Translations under genes and position numbers: made by a program
The notes under the pieces: model-generated
What the model saw: only the letters and a program-made list of their open reading frames with translations
The model's database searches: none
What the model was told of the DNA's origin: nothing
Part shown: in pieces, positions 18,707 to 27,403 of the stretch
How positions within the stretch are numbered: the first letter of the stretch is position 1
Layout of the letters: the number at the start of each line of letters is the position of its first letter
Assembly: GCA_029263455.1 (NCBI GenBank)
Contig: JAJCXM010000012.1
Span: 16,172-80,171 of the forward strand
Origin: Holophagae bacterium
GTDB lineage: Bacteria; Acidobacteriota; Holophagae; Acanthopleuribacterales; Acanthopleuribacteraceae
Length of the DNA: 64,000 nt
Direction: 5' to 3'

Positions 18707-19810
18707 GTGAGTCGGATCGAGAGAATAACGGATAAGTTGCGTCAAGTGGAGGCAACTTTTCATCAGATTGTCGCCAAAATGAGCGACCCTGAGGTTGCAT
18801 CTGATCCTACCGAATTTCAAAAGCTAGCCAAACAACATCGCGAAATGGAACCGATCGTCAAAGCCTTTCAAGCCTTTACAGCTTTAACGAGAGAGCGCGA
18901 CGAATACATTGCGTTATTAGACGACTCTAGTGCCGATGCCGAGTTGGTGGAACTGGCCAGTAGTGAACTGCCAGACATCAAAGAACGCATCGAGCAAATG
19001 TTCGAACAATTACAACGCTTGCTGTTACCCAAAGACCCTCGCGACGGTAAGAACGTTATTTTGGAGATAAGGGCGGGTACGGGTGGCGAAGAGGCGGCCT
19101 TGTTCTCCGCAGAAATGTTCCGTGCTTACAACCGTTACGCCGATTCTCAAGGCTGGCGCGTGGCAACCACCACCATGAACGAAACCGGGCTTGGGGGTCT
19201 TAAAGAAGTTACTTGTGTCATTGAAGGTCGCGACGTTTTCTCCAAATTGAAATACGAAAGTGGCACCCACCGTGTCCAGCGTGTTCCACAAACGGAAACA
19301 CAAGGACGTGTTCATACATCCGCGATCACCGTTGCTGTACTGCCCGAAGCCGAGAGCATCGATCTTGAAGTTGATGAGAATGAACTGCGCATAGACCGCT
19401 ATCGCAGTTCTGGTGCCGGAGGCCAACACGTGAACACCACCGACTCGGCCATTCGCATTACACACATCCCAACCGGTTTGGTGGTCACCTGTCAAGACGA
19501 GAAATCGCAGCTCAAGAATCGCGACAAAGCGATGCGGGTCTTGCGTGCACATCTCTACGAGCGTAAACAAAACGAACAACGCCAAGCGATTGCCGCCGTG
19601 CGCAAGAGTCAAGTTGGTTCTGGTGATCGATCAGAAAAGATACGAACCTATAATTTCCCACAAGGCCGCGTGACTGATCACCGCATTAAAGTCACCATCT
19701 ACCAACTGGATGCCTTCATGAACGGTTCGATGGTTGAAATGATCAACGCTTGCCGCAGTTTTTTTGAAGCGCAGCGAATTCAAGAAGAGCTTTCGGAGCG
19801 TCAGCCTTGA
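18707..19810 (+). CDS. prfA: Peptide chain release factor 1
   Basis: RF1 reads UAA and UAG and triggers peptide release. The GGQ motif lies at residues 238-240 inside SSGAGGQHVNTTDSA. The stop-codon recognition tripeptide is PQT (194-196), in RVPQTETQGRVHTS, which fits RF1 (PxT) rather than RF2 (SPF). The GTG start has TGAGGA upstream. The stop overlaps the prmC TTG start (TTGA). PrmC methylates the Gln of GGQ (Q240 here), so enzyme and substrate are translationally coupled. Confidence 0.96.
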   Translation: MSRIERITDKLRQVEATFHQIVAKMSDPEVASDPTEFQKLAKQHREMEPIVKAFQAFTALTRERDEYIALLDDSSADAELVELASSELPDIKERIEQMFEQLQRLLLPKDPRDGKNVILEIRAGTGGEEAALFSAEMFRAYNRYADSQGWRVATTTMNETGLGGLKEVTCVIEGRDVFSKLKYESGTHRVQRVPQTETQGRVHTSAITVAVLPEAESIDLEVDENELRIDRYRSSGAGGQHVNTTDSAIRITHIPTGLVVTCQDEKSQLKNRDKAMRVLRAHLYERKQNEQRQAIAAVRKSQVGSGDRSEKIRTYNFPQGRVTDHRIKVTIYQLDAFMNGSMVEMINACRSFFEAQRIQEELSERQP

Positions 19811-20655
19811 TCCAAGTTTCTCAGGCTATTGCGTTGGCCGAGCAACACGTGGCTAAACACCGATTCAGCGATCGCCGTAGGTTGGGTCGACGCCTGTTGG
19901 CACGTCGTCTAGAACTGAGTGAATCTCAGCTATTGACTCGATTCAACCAGGCCGTCGATGAGCAAACAGTTGCTGGTCTAATCAGCGATTTACAACGCTT
20001 CAATATTGGAGAGCCTCTAGGCTACATTGAAGGTACGGTTGAGTTTCTCGATTGGGAATTTAAGATAGATGGCCGGGCCCTGTGTCCCCGGCAGGAAACC
20101 GAATTCCTGGCGGCCACGATTCCAAAAAGAATAACGAACGAACCAAAACACATCATTGATTTGGGGTGTGGTTCTGGCGTACTCGGTTTGAGCCTCGCGG
20201 CCCGCTATCCACAAGCCCGCGTTTGGCTTGTAGACCTCAGCGGTGATGCGCTGGACTTGAGTCGCGAAAATGCCGATTTGCTGGGCTTGAGTTCTCGCGT
20301 CAATTGCCTACAATCAGATTGGTGGCAGGCCGTACCGGACGATTTAGAATTTGATCTCATCGTCAGTAACCCGCCCTATGTCGCCAGCAATGATGAAGTG
20401 GAAGCGGGCGTGACAAACTTTGAACCCGCTGTGGCGTTGCTAGGCGGAGCAGACGGTGCCGATCCTTTCAGGGCCATCCTCCGACAACTGAACGCCCGCC
20501 TAACGCAGCAAGGCACCGCCTTTTTTGAGTTGGGCCATCACCACCACAACACGCTTGTGAATGAGCTGGTTCAGACTCCTGCAACTTGGTTTGATGATCC
20601 GTGGGGTGTTCGTCGTTTTTTGTCGATTAGAAAGGAAGTTCCATGCCTATTTTGA
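19807..20655 (+). CDS. prmC: Release factor glutamine methyltransferase PrmC (HemK)
   Basis: The 282-residue SAM-dependent methyltransferase modifies the GGQ glutamine of release factors. The SAM-binding loop IDLGCGSGVLGLSLA and the catalytic SNPPYV motif are both visible, and the N-terminal helical release-factor-binding domain is present. It starts at TTG, overlapping the prfA stop by 4 nt. Its own 3' end overlaps murA by 13 nt. The order prfA-prmC-murA is a known arrangement in many bacteria. Confidence 0.95.
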   Translation: MIQVSQAIALAEQHVAKHRFSDRRRLGRRLLARRLELSESQLLTRFNQAVDEQTVAGLISDLQRFNIGEPLGYIEGTVEFLDWEFKIDGRALCPRQETEFLAATIPKRITNEPKHIIDLGCGSGVLGLSLAARYPQARVWLVDLSGDALDLSRENADLLGLSSRVNCLQSDWWQAVPDDLEFDLIVSNPPYVASNDEVEAGVTNFEPAVALLGGADGADPFRAILRQLNARLTQQGTAFFELGHHHHNTLVNELVQTPATWFDDPWGVRRFLSIRKEVPCLF

Positions 20656-21896
20656 CCATCGAGGGAAACGGACCTCTAGACGGCAATGTTGTGATCAGTG
20701 GTGCAAAGAACGCCGCTTTACCTTGTCTAACGGCTTGTATCTTGAGCGCCGAACCCGTGACCTTACTCAACGTACCTCAGGTTGAAGATATCAAAACCAT
20801 GTGTACCTTGTTGCGCGAGTTGGGCATGGTGGTCGAAGAAGATGGCGATCGGGTCTATGTGGACGGTGGCCCAATTTCCTCCCACTCAACGCGCTATGAC
20901 CTTGTAAAAGCGATGCGAGCGTCGATTCTCGCATTGGGACCCATGCTGGCGCGACTTGGCAGAGCTGAGATTAGCCTCCCAGGCGGATGTGCCATTGGCT
21001 CGCGCCCGGTTGATTTTCATATTGCCGCACTTAAGAAACTGGGCGCAGAGATCACCTTAGAACACGGTAACATTGAAGCAAGCGCCACGAAGCTTTACGG
21101 GGCAGATATCTACTTTGATAAGGTCTCCGTTACTGGCACGGAAAACTTAATGATGGCCGCCACCTTAGCTGCCGGCACAACCATCATTAGAAATGCCGCC
21201 CAAGAACCTGAAATCATTGACCTTGCCAGTCTGCTACGCGCCATGGGTGCCAAGATAGACGGCGACGGCACTAGCACGATTAATATCCATGGCGTCGAGA
21301 GTCTTCATGGGGCTACACACAGCGTTATTCCAGATCGAATCGAAACCGGCACTTACGTATGCGCCGCCGCCATCACTGCTGGCCACTTGCGAATTGAACG
21401 TTGTCTTCCAAACCACCTGTCAAGGTTCTTGGAACAAATGCACCGGGCGGGATTAGAATTTGAAGTCGGTTCCGATTTTATTGAGGTGCTGCCACATAAG
21501 GGTCTAAGCGCAAACGACGTACAAACACAACCTCATCCCGGCTTTCCAACGGACATGCAAGCACAATATATGGCAGTCATGACGCAAGCTGAAGGACGTA
21601 CACTGATAACTGAATCCATATTCGAGAATCGCTTCATGCATGCCGTTGAATTGAAACGGATGGGCGCAGACATTCGCATCGATGGCCATACCGCATTGGT
21701 AACTGGCCCTTCATTGCTTTCTGGCACGGATGTTCAAGCGACCGACCTCCGAGCGTCAGCCTCGCTTGTGTTGGCTGGACTCGTTGCCGACGGTCAAACG
21801 ATCATCCACGATATTCAGCATCTTTCGCGGGGATATGACCGTTTGGACGAAAAGCTGGTACTGGCAGGTGCTCGCATTGAACGAAGCGCGATTTGA
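20643..21896 (+). CDS. murA: UDP-N-acetylglucosamine 1-carboxyvinyltransferase
   Basis: MurA catalyses the first committed step of peptidoglycan synthesis, adding enolpyruvate to UDP-GlcNAc in the cytoplasm. Visible motifs are SGAKNAALP at the N-terminus and the active-site loop LPGGCAIGSRPVD with the nucleophilic C116, the residue targeted by fosfomycin. Length is 417 residues, close to the usual 419. The gene overlaps prmC by 13 nt and is followed at 77 bp by a small TPR-like gene. Confidence 0.96.
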   Translation: MPILTIEGNGPLDGNVVISGAKNAALPCLTACILSAEPVTLLNVPQVEDIKTMCTLLRELGMVVEEDGDRVYVDGGPISSHSTRYDLVKAMRASILALGPMLARLGRAEISLPGGCAIGSRPVDFHIAALKKLGAEITLEHGNIEASATKLYGADIYFDKVSVTGTENLMMAATLAAGTTIIRNAAQEPEIIDLASLLRAMGAKIDGDGTSTINIHGVESLHGATHSVIPDRIETGTYVCAAAITAGHLRIERCLPNHLSRFLEQMHRAGLEFEVGSDFIEVLPHKGLSANDVQTQPHPGFPTDMQAQYMAVMTQAEGRTLITESIFENRFMHAVELKRMGADIRIDGHTALVTGPSLLSGTDVQATDLRASASLVLAGLVADGQTIIHDIQHLSRGYDRLDEKLVLAGARIERSAI

Positions 21897-21973
21897 CCGC
21901 TCATTTGGGTTATGTTAGCCTTCTGGTCTGGTAGCTGCTATTGGTGCTACGTCGAATATTAGAGTGGGGGATT

Positions 21974-22426
21974 ATGGCAAAGAAATTGACTTTTGAAGGT
22001 GCGTTAAAGCTACTTCAGGATAAGAAATTCAACGCGGCCTCAAAGTCTTTTGGCGAACTAATCGATAGTGGTCAATTTGACGTATATAAACTTTCCAGAT
22101 TTCGTCAATTCAAAAACATTGCTGACCAACAAGACCCAAGCAATGCTTTGAAAGAAGAGTCCAGCTTGAACCAAGTCGTCTTCCATATGAACCGCAAAGA
22201 ATATGAAGCAGCAGAAGACATGCTGGGTAAGATCGAGATTGCGGCGGAACTTGCCTTTTACCTACGTTCCGAAATGGCCGCAGAACAAGGCGAAGTAGAT
22301 TCAGCATCCGAGAACCTACAGAAAGCCGTCGAACTCAATCGCGACAACGTGGGTTACGCCAAAAATTCACGTTCATTTAACGGCATTCTCACAGATAAGA
22401 AGTTTGCCTTCCTCTTCGCAAAGTGA
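21974..22426 (+). CDS. Small TPR-like helical protein, unknown function
   Basis: A 150-residue soluble protein. I choose the ATG at 21974 because GTGGGGG lies just upstream; an upstream in-frame start at 21941 has no ribosome site. The sequence is all helical, with TPR-like spacing ([33 protein letters not shown]). It is lysine- and glutamate-rich with no signal peptide. The stop overlaps the GTG start of the GlmU-like gene (GTGA), so the two are probably translated together. No family is recognised. Confidence 0.75.
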   Translation: MAKKLTFEGALKLLQDKKFNAASKSFGELIDSGQFDVYKLSRFRQFKNIADQQDPSNALKEESSLNQVVFHMNRKEYEAAEDMLGKIEIAAELAFYLRSEMAAEQGEVDSASENLQKAVELNRDNVGYAKNSRSFNGILTDKKFAFLFAK

Positions 22427-23538
22427 CCAATAACTCGCCTCATCTGTTAATGATTTGGCGCGTCGACACGTCCCGAAAAGAACAAGAGATCGCAGGTGTC
22501 AGCCTAGGAACACGAACACACAGGCTGATTCGTACGATCAATCATGTCGGGTTCATTGAACTTGGGCTTGATGACGACATCAATCCAGTTTCTATTCCCG
22601 AACACGAACATTTTGTGTGGATCGAAGGGGCTTTTCCTTTTCTCAACACATCCCTAATCGAACGCCTAGTAGCCAGCCAGTCTTACGTGCTCGCACCTGG
22701 TAGTCCTGGCTTTGGCATCCGCGCCCAAAAACGCAAACTCGATCTAGCCGTGGACGGTCAATGGTTCAAAGCACCCGTCGACAAGAGTAAGGCGATGGAT
22801 ATCGATCCAATTTGGGTCCAATGTCTACACGACGGCGATAGTTTCGGCCGGCTCAATGCCTTCGCATATGAGATTAAACGTCAAAAATTGGGCGATTCCG
22901 GTGTGCAGATGATCGCACCGGAAACCGTGTTCGCCGATGAAGATGTCGTCGTAGAGCCAAATGTGAAGCTTGATATTGGGGTTCGGCTTATGGGATCAAC
23001 TCATATTCAATCTGGTTCAACCATTGGGCCAGGCAGTGTGATTAAAGATTCTGTCATTGGTGTGGATTGCACCATACGCGCTTATTGTGTCATTGATCAG
23101 TCGACCCTCGCACCCCGTGTCGCCGTTGGACCCTTTGCCCACTTGCGACCTGAAACCCACTTAGAACACGACGTTCGTATTGGTAACTTTGTCGAAACCA
23201 AGAAGGCCGTCATGGGACCGGGCAGCAAAGCCAGTCATCTTAGCTATATAGGCGATGCCGAGATAGGTTCCGATTGCAATATCGGTGCTGGCACCATTAC
23301 CTGTAACTATGACGGCTTTAATAAGAACAAAACCGTATTAGGCGATCGTGTGTTTATTGGTTCCGATAGTCAATTGGTAGCACCCATTCAATTAGGGGAC
23401 GATGCTTACGTAGCAGCTGGTACTACGGTCACAAAGAATGTGGAACCAGGCTCGCTTGCCATTGCGCGCACGCGTCAAACAAATAAAGCTGGCTGGTCCA
23501 AACTAATTAAAGAACGGGCTCAAGCACGTAAGTCTTAG
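22423..23538 (+). CDS. GlmU-like acetyltransferase with degenerate N-terminal uridylyltransferase region
   Basis: The 371-residue protein has a full GlmU-type left-handed beta-helix from about residue 160. It includes [18 protein letters not shown], the catalytic-histidine region [13 protein letters not shown] (H272), [19 protein letters not shown] and the C-terminal NKAGW. This half should acetylate glucosamine-1-phosphate. The N-terminal ~150 residues are shorter than the usual ~230. They keep only a trace of the nucleotide loop ([16 protein letters not shown]), without the canonical LAAGxGTRM...PKxLH lysine. The uridylyltransferase step would need another enzyme. GTG start, coupled to the preceding gene. 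Confidence 0.8.
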   Translation: MTNNSPHLLMIWRVDTSRKEQEIAGVSLGTRTHRLIRTINHVGFIELGLDDDINPVSIPEHEHFVWIEGAFPFLNTSLIERLVASQSYVLAPGSPGFGIRAQKRKLDLAVDGQWFKAPVDKSKAMDIDPIWVQCLHDGDSFGRLNAFAYEIKRQKLGDSGVQMIAPETVFADEDVVVEPNVKLDIGVRLMGSTHIQSGSTIGPGSVIKDSVIGVDCTIRAYCVIDQSTLAPRVAVGPFAHLRPETHLEHDVRIGNFVETKKAVMGPGSKASHLSYIGDAEIGSDCNIGAGTITCNYDGFNKNKTVLGDRVFIGSDSQLVAPIQLGDDAYVAAGTTVTKNVEPGSLAIARTRQTNKAGWSKLIKERAQARKS

Positions 23539-24359
23539 ACGCTGGCCACCAATTCATCATCCACATTTTGAGTGATCAGACCAGCCTGAAACGCCGCTTC
23601 TGCCAATTTGAGAATGGAACGATGTCCTAAATCGCCCAATTCGTGCGTGAACTGATTTACGTACAGTTTCACGTGCTGGGCCATGACTTCTGGATCCATC
23701 TCTTGGGCGTGTTTCTGCATAAATGCAATACATTCATCCGGATGTGCATCCGCGTATACGAGGCTCATCTTCAAGCACTGTACCAGGCGGGCGATTTGAG
23801 CTTTTTCCATCTTTCGGCGGACAGCGATACCGCCAAGTGGGATTGGCATTTGTGTTTGAGATTCCCACCAAACACCCAGGTCTACCAACGCCTGCAAGCC
23901 GTCACTTTGATAAGTAAAGCGCGACTCGTGAATGATAAGACCCGCATCCACATCGCCTGAAGCCACTGACTGAACAATACGGTCAAATGGCATATGTACA
24001 ATATTAAGCGCTTGACCAGCCCACAGTTGAAGTAACAACTGGGCGGTGGTCCAACGACCGGGTGAGGCGATTCTCATATCCGTGATTGGCCGATTCACGT
24101 TCTTTTTGTTGATGACCACGAGCGGACCACATCCAAAGCCCAGAGCGGCTCCAACGGGCAACATAATATAGTCTCTAGTGGCGTTGATATATGCGTGAAA
24201 GCTCACCTTACATACATCGGCCTCTTGCCTGAAACAAAGATTGTTCAAGGTTTCGATATCTTCAAAAACAACATCTACTTGCGGTCCAGGTACCAATCCT
24301 TGCAACCACGCGAAAAAGGCATAAGTGTCGTTCGGGCAAGGCGAAATTGCGAGTTTCAT
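23535..24359 (-). CDS. mqnD: 1,4-dihydroxy-6-naphthoate synthase MqnD
   Basis: MqnD converts cyclic dehypoxanthine futalosine to 1,4-dihydroxy-6-naphthoate in the futalosine menaquinone pathway. The 274-residue protein opens with [13 protein letters not shown] and has the periplasmic-binding-protein-like fold; [12 protein letters not shown] and the [14 protein letters not shown] [11 protein letters not shown] are typical. I choose the ATG at 24359, which overlaps the mqnB stop (ATGA). The longer frame to 24377 runs inside mqnB. The stop converges on the GlmU-like gene, sharing TTAG. Confidence 0.92.
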   Translation of the reverse strand: MKLAISPCPNDTYAFFAWLQGLVPGPQVDVVFEDIETLNNLCFRQEADVCKVSFHAYINATRDYIMLPVGAALGFGCGPLVVINKKNVNRPITDMRIASPGRWTTAQLLLQLWAGQALNIVHMPFDRIVQSVASGDVDAGLIIHESRFTYQSDGLQALVDLGVWWESQTQMPIPLGGIAVRRKMEKAQIARLVQCLKMSLVYADAHPDECIAFMQKHAQEMDPEVMAQHVKLYVNQFTHELGDLGHRSILKLAEAAFQAGLITQNVDDELVASV

Positions 24360-24988
24360 GATGACAAGTATTCGCACAAGTAACTATCAAGATTCGACAT
24401 CGCTTTGGCGATCTGCCAGGTGGCTGGGTCTCGGGGCCCAACGAAATTACTCACTGTCCTTATTTGAAGAAAGGGCAATTCAAACTCGGCGCATACCATA
24501 GCTACACTTGCACCTTCCATGGACTCGGTAGCTGCGGCAAACGAATGCCACATCTTCGCTGCTCGCGCATGGGATGCGCTCATCGACGAAACCGTTATCA
24601 TTTCAACGCTTTTAAGTCCCGGCATAACTTCACAAAAGAATTGCGTCCCTATCCGTTTGTCCCCTTTCTCATAGGCACATAAACCCATTTCTTCAAGCGT
24701 GAAAAACTGGCTCTCGCTTTCGTATCCTAAATCCGCAAAACGGTCCTTGAACCCGCAAACAACCGCTCCAAGTTGCAATTTACTCTGAGGAAACGCACCC
24801 GCTAACCCAACCAGAATCACTCTTTGTGGCCTATGGTCAGATATCAGATTGTGACTGGTCATGGCTGACACCGCCGGTCCGACACCACAAATTTCTATAG
24901 AAACCGAGTCATGTTGACCAAATCGAGCAAGCGTAGACTCAAGTAACGCCAACTCTTTTTGGGTTGGCACCAATATCAGCGTTTTCAT
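24356..24988 (-). CDS. mqnB: Futalosine hydrolase MqnB
   Basis: The 210-residue protein belongs to the nucleosidase/phosphorylase fold. It has an N-terminal LVPTQKEL, GVGPAVSAM, VGLAGAF and the late TESMEGASVAMVCAEFELPFLQIRTVSNFVG motif, as in futalosine hydrolases. It removes hypoxanthine from futalosine. Adjacency to mqnD settles the choice against MTA/SAH nucleosidase. The ATG at 24988 shares one base with the TGA of the kinase gene upstream; a TTG at 24991 is an alternative. Confidence 0.9.
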   Translation of the reverse strand: MKTLILVPTQKELALLESTLARFGQHDSVSIEICGVGPAVSAMTSHNLISDHRPQRVILVGLAGAFPQSKLQLGAVVCGFKDRFADLGYESESQFFTLEEMGLCAYEKGDKRIGTQFFCEVMPGLKSVEMITVSSMSASHARAAKMWHSFAAATESMEGASVAMVCAEFELPFLQIRTVSNFVGPRDPATWQIAKAMSNLDSYLCEYLSS

Positions 24989-26286
24989 CAAGTCGATTCC
25001 GGACCCGTCTTCGGCAAAATGAACGTCACACAGGTTCCTTTTCCTACTTCAGACTCCACCTTAACACCGCCGCCGTGGGCCTCAGCGATACGTTGTGCGA
25101 TGGGCAAACCTAAACCGGTTCCTCCTCGTCGCGTCGAGTAGAACACCTTAAATATGTTCTCCAGTTCCTGGGGTGCAATGCCCGGCCCGCCGTCTTCGAT
25201 CTCGATCAAAACGCGATCGCCCCCTGCAACCCGCGTTCGAATCTTCAATCGTTGGCCCGGTTGCAGAATCTGCAGCGCATTCTGTATGACGTTTAAGAGA
25301 GCTTGTCGTAATTGGTTTTCATCTAGTGGCACTTCTCCAATGGATTCAAGTAGCTCCGTCGTTAAGACAACTTCCTTCTGTTTGATCTCTAATGCCAGAA
25401 ACTCCAAGATAGAACTCACCAACTCGTTGGGGTTATGTGCGCGCATTTGTAATTGGGTAGGACGGGCGTATGACAAGAACGAGGAAACCAATTTTTCGAG
25501 TCGTTGAATTTCGCGCTGCGTACTTTGAAACATGTCCTGCAGGTCAACGGCGTCGCCTAACCCTTCATCTTCTAATTCCTCTTGCAAAAGTTGTATGTTC
25601 ATATTCATTGAATTCAATGGGTTACGTATTTCATGAGCCAGGCCGCTAGCGAGCGTCCCAACGTAGGCCAAGCGATCGGCCCGTTGGGCCTCCAACTGTA
25701 GTTTTTGGGAACGTTTATAAGCCCAAACCACATAGATAAGCCCCACCACTAACAAGAATGCCGAGAATGCCATCGACCAGCCCAGTTTTCGATACAGTTC
25801 CTGGCGTAGCGTCGTCACTTCTTTGTCTAACGCGGTCGGATCATATTCCAACGCAACTTGACGCTGAGGCCCTAAAGCCACATCACCGCGAAAATCGACC
25901 GGTACAAATTTGGTGTGCGGCATCACATCACCTGGTTTCATGTTCTTGAGCAGGTGACGGTAAACCACATTTCCGTTGCCATCCAACACCACAATCGCAT
26001 TCACCTGGGGATGTCTCTTTAACTTCGGAGCAACATCTTGACGCACGCTATCAATATCGAGTCGGCCGTCCCAGTCACGATCGATCGATTGGTTGAGCAC
26101 AGAGCGTGCTTCGTTGGCAGCTTCCACCAACCGCTGAGTCACCATCGCCTTAGAGAGATCGCGAAAATAGAAGAACGCAAACGCAGCGATATTCGCTAAA
26201 AACAAAAGTATGAACGTCAAAATGGCCCAAACAGGCGAGCGGGTCATGTCAACATAGCCTTGCAATCCATCCCAATCCTCTATCAC
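24988..26286 (-). CDS. Membrane sensor histidine kinase upstream of mqnB-mqnD
   Basis: The 432-residue protein has two membrane segments (about 19-41 and 170-190) bounding a ~125-residue periplasmic sensor. A cytoplasmic HisKA domain follows with H218 in GLAHEIRNPLNSM. The HATPase has N (QNALQ), G1 (EDGGPGIA) and G2 (RGGTGLGLPIA) boxes. No response regulator is adjacent. The assigned GTG start has a poorly spaced SD; ATG at 26247 (just before the first membrane segment) is a reasonable alternative. The stop shares a base with the mqnB start. Confidence 0.88.
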   Translation of the reverse strand: MIEDWDGLQGYVDMTRSPVWAILTFILLFLANIAAFAFFYFRDLSKAMVTQRLVEAANEARSVLNQSIDRDWDGRLDIDSVRQDVAPKLKRHPQVNAIVVLDGNGNVVYRHLLKNMKPGDVMPHTKFVPVDFRGDVALGPQRQVALEYDPTALDKEVTTLRQELYRKLGWSMAFSAFLLVVGLIYVVWAYKRSQKLQLEAQRADRLAYVGTLASGLAHEIRNPLNSMNMNIQLLQEELEDEGLGDAVDLQDMFQSTQREIQRLEKLVSSFLSYARPTQLQMRAHNPNELVSSILEFLALEIKQKEVVLTTELLESIGEVPLDENQLRQALLNVIQNALQILQPGQRLKIRTRVAGGDRVLIEIEDGGPGIAPQELENIFKVFYSTRRGGTGLGLPIAQRIAEAHGGGVKVESEVGKGTCVTFILPKTGPEST

Positions 26287-26457
26287 CCCTCAAACAATAG
26301 CGGCTCCAGAGCTCTTTCCGCTATGTTTTTTGGCGTCTAATGGGTTGAATTGAGCAAGTTCCAAGCCAGCCGAAATCGGCATCAGACCTTGCATAGTCAA
26401 CCCTTGACGGCTTAGGATCCATTCGACAAACCCTGCCTTAAACAACAGGAAGCACAC

Positions 26458-26937
26458 GTGGCCCAACAAAGCTTCGACCAAATGGTCCAGCAATACCAAC
26501 GACTAGTCATCGACCTTATCCGGAAGTACTACAGTGGCAAACTACGCCATATGGAAGAGGATTTGGCACAGGAGGTTTGGCTGAAACTATGGTCCGCCTT
26601 AAGTAAAAATGAGAGTAAAGTCGATGATTTTAAGTCTTATCTATATAGGACGGTTCAGACCACTTTGTGGGATGCCATCCGACGCGTTGAGAAAGAAGCG
26701 GGTCCTGATCTTGAACTAGAGGTATTCGTACCTGCCGATGATGATCAGCCTTCAACGGATGCGCGTTTGGAATTGGAATCTCGCATGCAAGTCTTAACCC
26801 ACGAGGAAAGTCTAATGATTCGAGCACATCTACGCGGATTCAACCACGAAGAAATAGCCAATTTACTGGCGGTGAGTGAAGGTCGCGTACGTAATCTCTT
26901 GACACGAATCAAAAAGAAAATGGCTTGGGGTACCTAA
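26458..26937 (+). CDS. ECF-type RNA polymerase sigma factor
   Basis: The 159-residue protein has sigma region 2 (IDLIRKYY, EEDLAQEVWLKLW, YLYRTVQTTLWDAIRR) and region 4 (LMIRAHLRGFNHEEIANLLAVSEGRVRNLLTRIKKKM with its helix-turn-helix). It lacks regions 1 and 3, as in the extracytoplasmic-function group. It starts at GTG with CAGGAAG upstream. Its TAA overlaps the ATG of the anti-sigma gene (TAATG), the usual arrangement. It is divergent from the histidine kinase across 171 bp. Confidence 0.9.
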   Translation: MAQQSFDQMVQQYQRLVIDLIRKYYSGKLRHMEEDLAQEVWLKLWSALSKNESKVDDFKSYLYRTVQTTLWDAIRRVEKEAGPDLELEVFVPADDDQPSTDARLELESRMQVLTHEESLMIRAHLRGFNHEEIANLLAVSEGRVRNLLTRIKKKMAWGT

Positions 26938-27350
26938 TGAATCACATGAGTCACGACCAAATCAGTCATTTGCTTGACGGTCAACTTTCAAAAAAACAGC
27001 AATTAGCGGCCGCAGAGCATGTGGTTGACTGTGATTTGTGTGCTCAGCGCTATCGTGCTTTTCGCGATTTGCGCCAACAAATGCAGCCGCGTCCCAGACG
27101 TTGGCTGGTGGGCTTGGCTTCCACGGCAGCATTGGCAGCAGCCATCATGTTGACTTGGAACCTACAACCAACCCATTCTGAAAGCATTGACCCTACAATA
27201 GAAACAACAGCGACCCTAACGCAGACGACAAGCGAACCGACTAGTGAAGTTCTGCAATTGGTTAAACAAGTGAATTTTCAACAAGCCGTAGGGACCTGGG
27301 GGTCCAATACGTCTATTTCTGAACTGGTTACCCTTAGAAATCGATCATAG
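26937..27350 (+). CDS. Anti-sigma factor with zinc-finger (HxxxCxxC) domain
   Basis: The 137-residue protein has an N-terminal zf-HC2-type anti-sigma domain with H28, C32 and C35 (EHVVDCDLC). One membrane segment follows (WLVGLASTAALAAAIMLTW, about 64-82), then a Thr/Glu-rich extracytoplasmic tail of ~50 residues. It should hold the upstream ECF sigma factor at the membrane until a signal arrives. The ATG at 26937 overlaps the sigma stop (TAATG) and follows TTGGGG; an in-frame ATG at 26925 inside the sigma gene is less likely. Confidence 0.88.
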   Translation: MNHMSHDQISHLLDGQLSKKQQLAAAEHVVDCDLCAQRYRAFRDLRQQMQPRPRRWLVGLASTAALAAAIMLTWNLQPTHSESIDPTIETTATLTQTTSEPTSEVLQLVKQVNFQQAVGTWGSNTSISELVTLRNRS

Positions 27351-27403
27351 GCCGATGCGTCGCGACCCTTTTTGAGTTACATTACTCAAGGAGGTAGGTC
27401 GTG

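Noticed and set aside
19421..19440. CACGTGAA core in prfA as a parS candidate
   Set aside because: The left arm does not match TGTTN; the palindrome is not kept.
19025..19612. 195-codon minus-strand frame opposite prfA
   Set aside because: It is the antisense shadow of a certain, highly conserved gene.
26290..26499. 69-codon minus-strand frame upstream of the histidine kinase
   Set aside because: Its start lies inside the opposite-strand sigma gene; no recognisable features. The stretch more likely holds the divergent promoters.
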